Assembly (NCBI RefSeq): GCF_028330985.1
Contig: NZ_JAQMUE010000072.1
Span: 1 to 64,000 of the forward strand
DNA from: Roseofilum reptotaenium CS-1145
Lineage (GTDB): Bacteria; Cyanobacteriota; Cyanobacteriia; Cyanobacteriales; Desertifilaceae
Direction: 5' to 3'
DNA length: 64,000 bases
In this document: positions 17,305 through 25,271 of the stretch, piece by piece
Position numbering within the stretch: position 1 is the stretch's first letter
How the letters are laid out: the number at the start of each line of letters is the position of its first letter
The notes under the pieces: generated by a model
Told to the model about the DNA's origin: nothing
The model's database searches: none
The model's input: the letters and a program-made list of their open reading frames with translations, nothing else
Program-made: the position numbers and the translations under genes

Positions 17305-17955
17305 ATGAAAACTGCTGCCATCGATCGGAGTTTAGTTTCTCCAGAGTGCGATCGCTATCCTCAATTTACGGAACCTCTGCAATTAGGGGTGATGGCATCG
17401 GGGAGCGGCGGTAATTTTGAGAGCCTATTAGAGGCGATCGCCGCCGGGAAACTACATGCCCGAATCAATGCCCTGATCTACAATAACCCAGGGGCAAAAG
17501 TTGCCGCTCGCGCTCAACGCTGGGGTATTCCTGCTATTTTACTCAACCATCGAGACTATAAAAAGCGCCGTCAAGAATTTGATGCTGCCATTGTCGAAAC
17601 CCTAAAAGAACACGGGGTACAATGGGTAATTATGGCAGGATGGATGCGGATCGTTACTGAAATAATCCTCAGTGCTTTCCCTAACCGTGTGATTAATATT
17701 CATCCCAGTTTATTACCCAGTTTTCGCGGAATTCGCGGGATAGAAGATGCCTTAGAAGCCAGGGTGAAAATTACAGGATGTACCGTACATCTAGCGGATT
17801 TAGAAGTAGATACAGGGCCAATTTTAGTGCAAGCAGCGGTTCCCGTGCTACCCGATGATACTCCAGAAACCCTACATGCCAGAATTCAAATACAAGAACA
17901 TCGAATCTTACCTCAAGCGATCGCCCTAGCTGCCCAGCAATATAGTGCGTTGTAG
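17305..17955 (+). CDS. purN: phosphoribosylglycinamide formyltransferase
   Basis: Transfers a formyl group from 10-formyl-THF to GAR in purine synthesis. Substrate-binding SGSGGNFESLLEAI and the catalytic block NIHPSLLPSFRG (Asn, His) are present. The D of the active site falls in LEVDTGPILVQ. The protein is 216 aa, with an N-terminal extension of ~25 residues before the core (LQLGVMASGSGG). ATG 17305 follows GTTACCGGGGGCATAAAAA, with GGGGG as a possible ribosome site. Confidence 0.95.
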   Translation: MKTAAIDRSLVSPECDRYPQFTEPLQLGVMASGSGGNFESLLEAIAAGKLHARINALIYNNPGAKVAARAQRWGIPAILLNHRDYKKRRQEFDAAIVETLKEHGVQWVIMAGWMRIVTEIILSAFPNRVINIHPSLLPSFRGIRGIEDALEARVKITGCTVHLADLEVDTGPILVQAAVPVLPDDTPETLHARIQIQEHRILPQAIALAAQQYSAL

Positions 17956-18045
17956 GGAATGGGGAATACCAAGATATAATAAGAGAAAACTCGGATCGGT
18001 TGAAAATCTCTAGTCCCTAAAAAAAAAACAAATGGCTGCGTAAAA

Positions 18046-19533
18046 ATGACAATGGATGAGCGTGAGAATCAACAGGCATTTGCTGTAAGTGGCGATCGCC
18101 AAAGGGAACACGATCGATTACAGACCTTACAAAAACTTGGCTTACTTGACAACAGTAGTGTACCCATCTTTGAAGAAGCCACCCAAACCGTTGCCCACTA
18201 TCTGCAAGTTCCCATTTGCATTCTAGGCATTGTCGATCGCAAAGTCGAATGGCTCAAAGCTGCCTTTGGTCTCTCCCGTCTGGGACTCATGAATGACCTA
18301 GCCGCCCAACGCTCCATCCCCCTAGAACATTCCCTCAGTCGTCAAATTGTCGAAACCCGCAAAAAATGGCTAATTGCTGATTTAGCTAATCATGAAGAAC
18401 TCAGCCAAAATTTCCTCTATCAAGAATATGGAATTCACTCCTATTTAGGCCTTCCCCTCATTCTCTCTGAAGGCGAATGTATTGGAGCCTTAGCTGTTTT
18501 AGATCTTGAACCTCACAGATTCACCTCGCAAGAAATTTCCTATCTAGAAATGACAGCTCGCTGGAGTTTGAGTGAATTTGAACGTGCCCATATACTGAAA
18601 ATACCCTCTAACCAAACTGGATTAGTCGGTGTGAGTGCAACGCCCCAAAATTCCTCTTCTCAAGAGTTCACCACCCACTCTTCCAGGCCTGCTCCGGCTA
18701 TGGCCAGTAAAAACAAACTCCTAAATCAACTGACCCAAGAGCTACGCACGCCCCTAACCTCAGTCCTGGGAATGGCTAAAATGCTCAACACCGAAACCTA
18801 TGGCCCCCTAACCCCAAAACAAAAAGAATACATGACCATTATTTACGATAGTGGTCAAAATTTACTCTCTTTAATTAATCAAATCTTAGAATTAGCTGTT
18901 CTTGATGACCTCGCTCCACCGCTCAAAATTAAGCCAGTTGATGTAGAAATGCTCTGTCAGCAAGCCACCAGTCATTTAGAGACTTTAGCTAACGATCAAA
19001 ACAAACAAATTCGTTTATCTATTGAACCCGGAGTCCGCATTTGGCATGTTGATAAAGTATTAGTCCAACAAATTCTCTACCATCTGATTGCTAGTGTCAT
19101 GGAGGGTGCAGCCGAAGAAAGTATCATTCGCCTTCATGCCTCTCATCGGGAAGATCAATTGTATTTTTCCATTTGGATTTCCCATCCTTGGCTTGGAGAA
19201 GGACTTCCTAACCTAGATGAAGTGAAACACTGGTTTAAACAAAAAGAATTAAGAGACTCTAAGCACAGTGTAGCTCCTCCTGATAGCTCTTCTGGTTGGT
19301 CTGAATCTCCTGCATATGATTCGGTAAAATCTGATGGGTTCACCGAGGTTTCGTCCCCATTAGAAACTCTAGAAGAGCAACGAGAGACTTCTAGTAGCTT
19401 CAAAACTAAAATGCAGTTTCTACGTTTAGAGTTAAGTTTTAATCTGGCTCAACTCCATAGAGGACATTTAGAGATTCAAGGGAAAAATGCGGCTAGTTAT
19501 CGGTATATCGTAAAATTGCAAGAATATGTATAG
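18046..19533 (+). CDS. GAF-domain histidine-kinase-like protein lacking the phospho-histidine
   Basis: Residues ~25-185 form a GAF domain of the oxidoreductase/kinase type (VPICILGIVDRKVEWLKAAF, then YLGLPLILSEGECIGALAVL). Residues ~230-300 form an HisKA-like dimerisation helix pair, but the phospho-acceptor position reads TQELRTPLTSVLGM, with Gln instead of His. The C-terminal part resembles a GHKL domain in layout (DKVLVQQILYHLIASVMEGA), yet has no clear N-box Asn or DxGxG box. It is most likely a signalling pseudo-kinase, perhaps a scaffold. The stop TAG coincides with the first bases of a dispersed repeat. Confidence 0.82.
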   Translation: MTMDERENQQAFAVSGDRQREHDRLQTLQKLGLLDNSSVPIFEEATQTVAHYLQVPICILGIVDRKVEWLKAAFGLSRLGLMNDLAAQRSIPLEHSLSRQIVETRKKWLIADLANHEELSQNFLYQEYGIHSYLGLPLILSEGECIGALAVLDLEPHRFTSQEISYLEMTARWSLSEFERAHILKIPSNQTGLVGVSATPQNSSSQEFTTHSSRPAPAMASKNKLLNQLTQELRTPLTSVLGMAKMLNTETYGPLTPKQKEYMTIIYDSGQNLLSLINQILELAVLDDLAPPLKIKPVDVEMLCQQATSHLETLANDQNKQIRLSIEPGVRIWHVDKVLVQQILYHLIASVMEGAAEESIIRLHASHREDQLYFSIWISHPWLGEGLPNLDEVKHWFKQKELRDSKHSVAPPDSSSGWSESPAYDSVKSDGFTEVSSPLETLEEQRETSSSFKTKMQFLRLELSFNLAQLHRGHLEIQGKNAASYRYIVKLQEYV

Positions 19534-19577
19534 CGCTTTACGCTAGGGAATAGGGAACAGGCAATAGGCTATAGGGA
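19531..19577 (+). repeat. dispersed palindrome plus GGGAATA-type heptamers
   Basis: TAGCG-CTTTA-CGCTA is followed by GGGAATAGGGAACAGGCAATAGG. The same layout recurs at 37669, at 47787 and, reversed, near 24846. The palindrome starts on the stop codon of the preceding gene. Confidence 0.6.
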
Positions 19578-19637
19578 ATGCTCTATCTCCATATCACTGT
19601 GTTTCCTTGTTCTCCCCATTCAAGACCTTTATCGTGA

Positions 19638-20669
19638 TTACGGTGTGCGTTGTAAGTATTGGAAAATCAGTTCCGCAGCGAGTTCATTACCGGCAATATT
19701 CCAATGACTATCATTAGGTTTGTAGAGTTGTTCAAATTCTGAATATCCTTGAAAGTAAGGGAGGAGATCGATAAAATTAATCTCCGCTTCATTCAGTTCT
19801 TCTTGTAAGTATTGATTGGGTAAGCTAAAGTCAAAATCTTGGAGATTCATCTCTTGTGAATCAATGACTTTACTTTGTAGATTTGGATTGACTTGCAGTT
19901 CATCAGGAATCAGAATCACAAGCAGCTCAATATTCTGGCGATCGCACAACTCTTTAATTTCTCTTAAATACGTCATGGCTCCCCACACTTTGGATTCTAG
20001 TTCTGAATTATCGACCCGAAACAAGTCACTTCTGCCGATTTCAATTTGTAAATATTTCTCATCCGTGAGTGTGGGTAGATCGTCCTGATACTCTAGGTTG
20101 CCATGAATGACGGTTCCTTCATAACTGTTCTGAAGATCGATGAGGAATTTCCAAAACGAGAACACATAAGAATAGGATTCAATACTGCGTTTTGAATCAT
20201 CAAAATCATTACCGATAAAGAAGCTCAGGATGACTCGATCTGGATTTAAGGCTAGTCCTTCAGTCACCAGAAGAGCAAGATAATCTTTTGGGGAAAGGTT
20301 AGGAATTCCCATATTAATGATTTCTACACGATCGTCTCGTTGTTTGAGTTTCTCTTCCAAGCGAGTATAATAGTTGTAGTTATAGGGAACGACACCATAA
20401 GCAAAAGAGTCTCCTATGCCCAGAATGCGGAAAGTGTTTGGCGCTTTTTCAACTTGAAACTCCACATCTTTGAATCCCTGAGAATTCAAGCGAAAGTTAT
20501 ATTCAGGTGCTAAGGGTTGGCCGCGAAAGCGATTGTAGGAGTTATCATGAAAAATGAAACTGGGATGCAAGTAGTTGTAGACTCGAAAGATAATTTCTGT
20601 TAATCCTAGGGAGATCAAGAGAATTAAGCCGATTTTAGCGAACGTTTGACTTGGTTTTTTAAATCTCAT
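19638..20669 (-). CDS. membrane-anchored SGNH/GDSL-family hydrolase
   Basis: After an N-terminal anchor (IGLILLISLGLTEIIFRVY, residues ~12-30) the protein shows SGNH blocks: GIGDSFAYG (nucleophile Ser), the Gly block NMGIPNLSPKDY, IGNDFDD (Asn) and the terminal DSHWNIAG (Asp-x-x-His). Such enzymes deacylate or transfer acyl groups, often on polysaccharides, outside the membrane. It is 343 aa. It begins 17 bp after the stop of the Ser/Thr kinase gene on the same strand, so the two probably share a transcript. Confidence 0.82.
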   Translation of the reverse strand: MRFKKPSQTFAKIGLILLISLGLTEIIFRVYNYLHPSFIFHDNSYNRFRGQPLAPEYNFRLNSQGFKDVEFQVEKAPNTFRILGIGDSFAYGVVPYNYNYYTRLEEKLKQRDDRVEIINMGIPNLSPKDYLALLVTEGLALNPDRVILSFFIGNDFDDSKRSIESYSYVFSFWKFLIDLQNSYEGTVIHGNLEYQDDLPTLTDEKYLQIEIGRSDLFRVDNSELESKVWGAMTYLREIKELCDRQNIELLVILIPDELQVNPNLQSKVIDSQEMNLQDFDFSLPNQYLQEELNEAEINFIDLLPYFQGYSEFEQLYKPNDSHWNIAGNELAAELIFQYLQRTP

Positions 20670-20686
20670 GCGATAAAAAACAGGAT

Positions 20687-22525
20687 TTATTGATCCGTCA
20701 CACTAATATCTAAGCTAAAGTCTGTGGACTCGGTAGCTAGGACATCAATGATATACTCTCCACTTTCGGGAACTTGAGATTCCCAATAGAGTAAATCATA
20801 GGCTTCTGGAATCAGTTCTCCTGTAGGATAGCGGATATTCAGGGTTACATTACCTTCAATTACCCTGACTTGCATGATCTGATCTTTTCTTACCCTGAGT
20901 AAATATCGCTGAATTTGCTCGCGATCGCTCTGAGAGTTGATTTCTATTCCTGTGGTTCCCGGTGCAAACTGAATCGTTTCACTGTTAATTTCCGGTTCCG
21001 GGGTTGGCTCTAGTTCTGGAGTCGTTTCCGGTTCTGGAGTCGGTTTAACGGGAATATTCAACTGCTCAATTTCCAGTTGATAATCTGTTTCCTGTAAGCC
21101 TCGCAAGGGACTAACGATGACGGCATATTCTCCAGAAATAGGAAAGTCTCCTTCCCAGAGGGAAATATCCGTGGAGCGATCGCCGATCTCCTCTCCTTCG
21201 GGAGTCAACAGCGTCATCAACACTCCATCCCCAGTAATAAACATCGAAAACCGATCCCCTTCCTGGGCAGAAATCAGATAATATTGGACTTCATTGGCTT
21301 TGAGCGATCCTTCCACCCTTGTCACGTCCCCCGGTTCAACCGTTAACCGTTCCTGATACGTGGTGGGTAAATTAGGAGGTTTAGGGGTTTGAAGGGGAGT
21401 TGGTGAAGGGGAAGAGGATAGAAACGGTGAAGGAGATACAGACGGTGAGGGAAAGGGAGATGGAGACGATGAAGGAGATTCTACCCCAGGATTGACCGTT
21501 TCCACCCTATCCTGACGCAACCAAGCACTCACCACCATCCAAGACGTAATCCCTGTAACCAACGCCACGATCGCCCCAATCATTGCTATTTTGGAACCAG
21601 ACATAGGCTCGGTACCTGAAGATACAGAATTTTGATATTGAGATTGAGTATATTGAGGGGTAAGTGCTTGGGTTTGTTGCTCCGACAAACGAGGGAGAAC
21701 GGTTGCACCACCAAGCGCATGTAAAATGCGCTCGGCACTTGGGAAGCGATCGCCCGGTTGTTCCGCTAACAGGCGCTCCAAAATCTGGGTAAACTGGGGA
21801 CTCAGGGAAGAACTCGGCAGTTTCCAAGTCAGGGTTTGCGGATCGAACAATTCCGCTGGTTCCTTCCCCGTCAACAGCACCAACACCGTCACCCCTAGAG
21901 CATAAAAATCACTACTTGGGTAGGCTAAACCCATCTGAAGTTGTTCTCTGGGAGCATATCCCACCTTACCCACCGTTGTTGGCAAAGTTCCCGTTTCACT
22001 GCATAACTGTGTCGCCAGTTCTTTTCCTACACCAAAATCAATTAACACCGGCAACCCATCCCGTTGTCGCCACATCATATTATCCGGGGCAATATCGCGA
22101 TGGATTACCCCTTGAGAATGGAGATATCCCAAAACCGGCAACACTTGAGCCAGAAACGTCTTGACTTCATCTTGCGAAAACACGTGCCCTTGTGCTTTGC
22201 GCTCATCGAGCAGAGTCTGATAGGATTTCCCCTCCACATAATCTTGAACTAAAAACAAGCGTCCCTCTTCCTCAAAATTGGCGCGAAACTGGGGAACTTG
22301 GGCATGTTGCAGTTTGTAGAGAATCGTTGCTTCCCGTTGAAATAACTCCTCAGCTTTCTGAAGTCCTTGAGGATTTCTGGAACTCGGGACAAACTCCTTA
22401 ATGGCGCACAGTTCATTAAAGCGCCCCAAATCTTCCGCCAAGTAGGTACAACCAAACCCTCCTTGACCCAGAAGTTTCACTAACCGATAGCGATGTTGTA
22501 GAATCAAGCCCAAGGGTGATGACAT
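20687..22525 (-). CDS. serine/threonine protein kinase with extracytoplasmic PPC-like domains
   Basis: The kinase domain (residues ~10-265) is complete: Gly loop LLGQGGFGCTYLAED, Lys in CAIKEFV, HRDIAPDNMMW (catalytic Asp), LIDFGVGKE and GYAPREQLQ. A membrane segment (IAMIGAIVALVTGITSWMVV) follows at ~315-335, then a Ser/Pro-rich linker and two beta-rich repeats of the PPC type (VEPGDVTRVEGSLKANEVQ; FAPGTTGIEINSQSDREQ). I start at ATG 22525 (MSSPLGLILQ, 612 aa); GTG 22540 would add five residues. The likely role is sensing at the cell surface. A SGNH hydrolase gene follows. Confidence 0.92.
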   Translation of the reverse strand: MSSPLGLILQHRYRLVKLLGQGGFGCTYLAEDLGRFNELCAIKEFVPSSRNPQGLQKAEELFQREATILYKLQHAQVPQFRANFEEEGRLFLVQDYVEGKSYQTLLDERKAQGHVFSQDEVKTFLAQVLPVLGYLHSQGVIHRDIAPDNMMWRQRDGLPVLIDFGVGKELATQLCSETGTLPTTVGKVGYAPREQLQMGLAYPSSDFYALGVTVLVLLTGKEPAELFDPQTLTWKLPSSSLSPQFTQILERLLAEQPGDRFPSAERILHALGGATVLPRLSEQQTQALTPQYTQSQYQNSVSSGTEPMSGSKIAMIGAIVALVTGITSWMVVSAWLRQDRVETVNPGVESPSSSPSPFPSPSVSPSPFLSSSPSPTPLQTPKPPNLPTTYQERLTVEPGDVTRVEGSLKANEVQYYLISAQEGDRFSMFITGDGVLMTLLTPEGEEIGDRSTDISLWEGDFPISGEYAVIVSPLRGLQETDYQLEIEQLNIPVKPTPEPETTPELEPTPEPEINSETIQFAPGTTGIEINSQSDREQIQRYLLRVRKDQIMQVRVIEGNVTLNIRYPTGELIPEAYDLLYWESQVPESGEYIIDVLATESTDFSLDISVTDQ

Positions 22526-22596
22526 AACAGACGTTTCCACTCACAACTCAATTGGATCTAGCGATCGCAATTGTTTTATTTTATTATATTTCCCCA

Positions 22597-24291
22597 TCAA
22601 TCCTCTTTTGCACCGGAAAATCGATTAATTTCTAATTGTAAATCTTCTACGGCTTGCTCAAGGTTCTGTAAAGCAAAACTGGTTTGTTCAAAGGTTTCTC
22701 TAAGATAAGTCGCTGTATGTTCAGAATCTGAATTGAGTTCATTTACCGCTTCAGTAATCTGATTCGCTCCTTCTTTTTGCCGTTGAATATTGTCGCGCAT
22801 GGACTGAATTTCTGGACCCAATGCTTCCATATACTCTTTCGTAAAACTTTTCATTTGATCCACCCCATTTTTCACCGATTTTTGCATCTCTTTCACAATC
22901 GGCTGAATCGTTTTAGCAATCATTGCAGCTTCTGTTGCCAAATGACTAATTTCTCTCGCAATCACCGTAAATTCTTGACTGCTTTCACGGGTATTTGTTC
23001 TAGCTGCTTCAATCGAAGCATTCAGAGATAACATCTTGGTTTGTGTGGCGATTCCTGTTATCCTGTTAACAATCTGATTGACGCGTCTAGAGTCATTATC
23101 AATTTTTTTTAATTGCCCCGATAGAATATCAACTGAGTGATTAAGAGCAGTAAATGTAGTTTGAAAACTTTCAATCTTATCCAATAAGATATCAGACGTT
23201 TCCGCTATAATCTCAGTATTTCTCCCTACCTTCTGACTGCCCACCACTTGGTTATCAATCATGCCTTTGAGCTGGCGACTAGAATCTCGAATAAGCTGAG
23301 TAACTTGGGTTGATTCTAGCACTTGACTCCCCAAAACTTTTAATAAATTAATACTGTTTTTGAGATCTTTAGATAAATATCGAGTTTTAGTTTGATAGGT
23401 TTCTATGTATTCTAAGCACAGTCCAGTTAAAGGAACAAGATAGGCAATAATTTTCAGGAAATGGGCAATATTAAAATTATTGTCAAATAAAGCAGTTGAG
23501 CCAAAGGCCATATAAACTTGCGTAGCGACATTGGGAATCACACTAATGATTAATGAATCTGCAAAAATACTCGGTTCCTTTCTGTAAAACATGGGATATA
23601 AGACCCAGCCACTGAACAGAAATAACAGCAAAGGAATTACATCCCAGGGACGCGTAATTAGCGAATTGGGAAACATTGTTTCTGGAAGATGGTGACTGGT
23701 GGCAGAAAAGTAAATAATACCATAGGCAACAAAGCCAAATACGATACTGACTGAAAAAATAAGTCTAAATCGTTTTTTAGAGTTTTTTTTAGCTGGGGAA
23801 TCGATGGAACTATTCATCAAAAGAATCAAAACTCCACCGATCATAATTAGGGCATGAAATAAACGACAAATTGCCCAAGTAAAGGGGATTAAATTTTCAG
23901 GATCGGCGACCGTATTAATTAAGCGATCGGAGGCTAAAGTATGAAAAGCATCCATAACTCCTGCAAAGAATAAAGCAATTCCTAATGTAGGAGTAATCGG
24001 ATTGCCTTGGATACTATAATTGAGAAAACTTAATAGAACAATTAAAAGCGCCACACAACAAGCACTCCATTCTAAAATGGTATGTACAAAGCTACCGGCT
24101 AAGGCATAGTGCATGGCATCAACGACTTGACTGTTTTCCCAATTTAGAGCATCTTGGAGATCGAAAGATTGGCCGGGTGTTCCAAAGTCAAGTCCTAAGA
24201 GATTTAAGCTAAAAGGAAGGATACAGATCAGGACGACTATCCAGGCGATCTGACTAGGAACTTTAGGTTTACTATGATAGGTTGATGACAT
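22597..24291 (-). CDS. multi-span membrane sensor with MCP-like signalling hairpin
   Basis: The N-terminal ~310 residues hold about eight membrane helices of a MASE3-like sensor (GVMDAFHTLASDRLI is the characteristic Asp-x-x-His loop). The C-terminal half is a long coiled coil whose tip, KMLSLNASIEAARTNTRESS then EFTVIAREISHLA, matches the methyl-accepting chemotaxis signalling region with its conserved NASIEAAR. No HAMP domain is obvious. It may feed a chemotaxis-type kinase for motility or phototaxis; ligand unknown. It is 564 aa and stands alone, upstream of a repeat-rich gap. Confidence 0.8.
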   Translation of the reverse strand: MSSTYHSKPKVPSQIAWIVVLICILPFSLNLLGLDFGTPGQSFDLQDALNWENSQVVDAMHYALAGSFVHTILEWSACCVALLIVLLSFLNYSIQGNPITPTLGIALFFAGVMDAFHTLASDRLINTVADPENLIPFTWAICRLFHALIMIGGVLILLMNSSIDSPAKKNSKKRFRLIFSVSIVFGFVAYGIIYFSATSHHLPETMFPNSLITRPWDVIPLLLFLFSGWVLYPMFYRKEPSIFADSLIISVIPNVATQVYMAFGSTALFDNNFNIAHFLKIIAYLVPLTGLCLEYIETYQTKTRYLSKDLKNSINLLKVLGSQVLESTQVTQLIRDSSRQLKGMIDNQVVGSQKVGRNTEIIAETSDILLDKIESFQTTFTALNHSVDILSGQLKKIDNDSRRVNQIVNRITGIATQTKMLSLNASIEAARTNTRESSQEFTVIAREISHLATEAAMIAKTIQPIVKEMQKSVKNGVDQMKSFTKEYMEALGPEIQSMRDNIQRQKEGANQITEAVNELNSDSEHTATYLRETFEQTSFALQNLEQAVEDLQLEINRFSGAKED

Positions 24292-24465
24292 AGTATGTTT
24301 TTCTTCTTCAATTGAATATTCCTTTTAAAATACAGTATTTGACAATTAATATTCATCGAACCATACAGGCAAGAGTGATTATGTCTATATTGAACAATTG
24401 TAAGATAATTATTTCTGGTTTATGACAACCTGAAAATAAAGTGGGTTTTATCGCAGACAAAAGGA

Positions 24466-24839
24466 GAGTTAGGACATTTTCTATTGCGATTCGTGACTAT
24501 TGCCTATTGCCTCAAACCATAACTTAACTGTCTTAACCATTTTTTCTCTGCTATATGATTATAGCAATAATACTCTTAAAAATTTTAATTAATATAGTTC
24601 TTCTTTCTTCTGGAAGAGTACAACGTGAAGCCTTAGATTCTAAGCAATACAAGTTATAGTGCTACGTTTTATGGTTAGGACATTTCTAAATCCTATAAGT
24701 CTTTCATCGTCTACGATTGCCTGTTGCCTGTTATAGCAGGGAAAGGGAGAGTTAGGACATTTTCTATTGCCTGTTGCCTATTGCCTATTGCCTTAAACCA
24801 TCACCTAACTGTCCTAACCAACTCCTTTTCTGCTATACC
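24466..24839 (+). repeat. two ~95-bp direct repeats with GTTAGGACA / TGTCCTAAC arms
   Basis: The gap 24292-24893 contains GAGAGTTAGGACATTTTCTA near 24466 and again near 24750. Each is followed by TTGCCTA-type heptamers, a CAAACCAT/AAACCATC stretch, AACTGTC(C/T)TAACC and TTTTTCTCTGCTATA or TTTTCTGCTATA. In the second copy GTTAGGACA and TGTCCTAAC form 9-bp inverted arms. A third GGTTAGGACATTTC lies near 24674. No gene of 60 aa or more is seen in this gap. Confidence 0.6.
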
Positions 24840-24845
24840 TGTTCC

Positions 24846-24860
24846 CTAGCGCGAAGCTCT
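24846..24860 (-). repeat. reverse copy of the TAGCGC palindrome repeat
   Basis: CTAGCGCGAAGCTCT preceded by GTTCC is the reverse-oriented, degenerate form of the TAGCGC-TTC-GCGCTA-GGGAATA repeat seen best at 37669. It directly abuts the heptamer tract to its left. Confidence 0.45.
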
Positions 24861-24893
24861 CTATGGCTAATCAACTACTTTTAGCCATCCGTT

Positions 24894-25070
24894 TTAGAGT
24901 GCTTCAAAGATTCGTTGAATTACGGTACGTTGTTCTGTAGTTAAGATAGATTCTGATTGTAAGGTACGCATGAGGAGTTGTTGATCTAACCGTGAAATTC
25001 TGCCACGGGCAAAAATTTGGGCGAGGACTTGCTCTATCATGAACTCAGAGAAAATGGCTTCAGCAGGCAT
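24894..25070 (-). CDS. 58-aa conserved-looking small protein
   Basis: From ATG 25068-25070 to TAA, the frame encodes an all-helical, charged protein: MPAEAIFSEFMIEQVLAQIF, then ARGRISRLDQQLLMRTLQSE and a tail TEQRTVIQRIFEAL. The IFARGRIxRxDQQ segment resembles a family of very short cyanobacterial proteins of unknown role that I have seen beside diverse genes. No membrane segment. It lies alone in a 970-bp gap. Confidence 0.5.
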   Translation of the reverse strand: MPAEAIFSEFMIEQVLAQIFARGRISRLDQQLLMRTLQSESILTTEQRTVIQRIFEAL

Positions 25071-25271
25071 GGGATTAGGTTGAACTCTATAGTTTGAGTA
25101 TCTCCCGGAAGCCTGTGCCTAGCCGTGATGAGTTTCTCTGAGCTGGCGTGACACTTAGGGATCTTAAGGGTGATTAACTAGGATAGGGATAGTGATCGAG
25201 ATCGCTCGATAGGAGTATCTAGGGATAATTAACGTATCGAGCAGACTCGATAGGACTAAAGTCCAGAGCTA

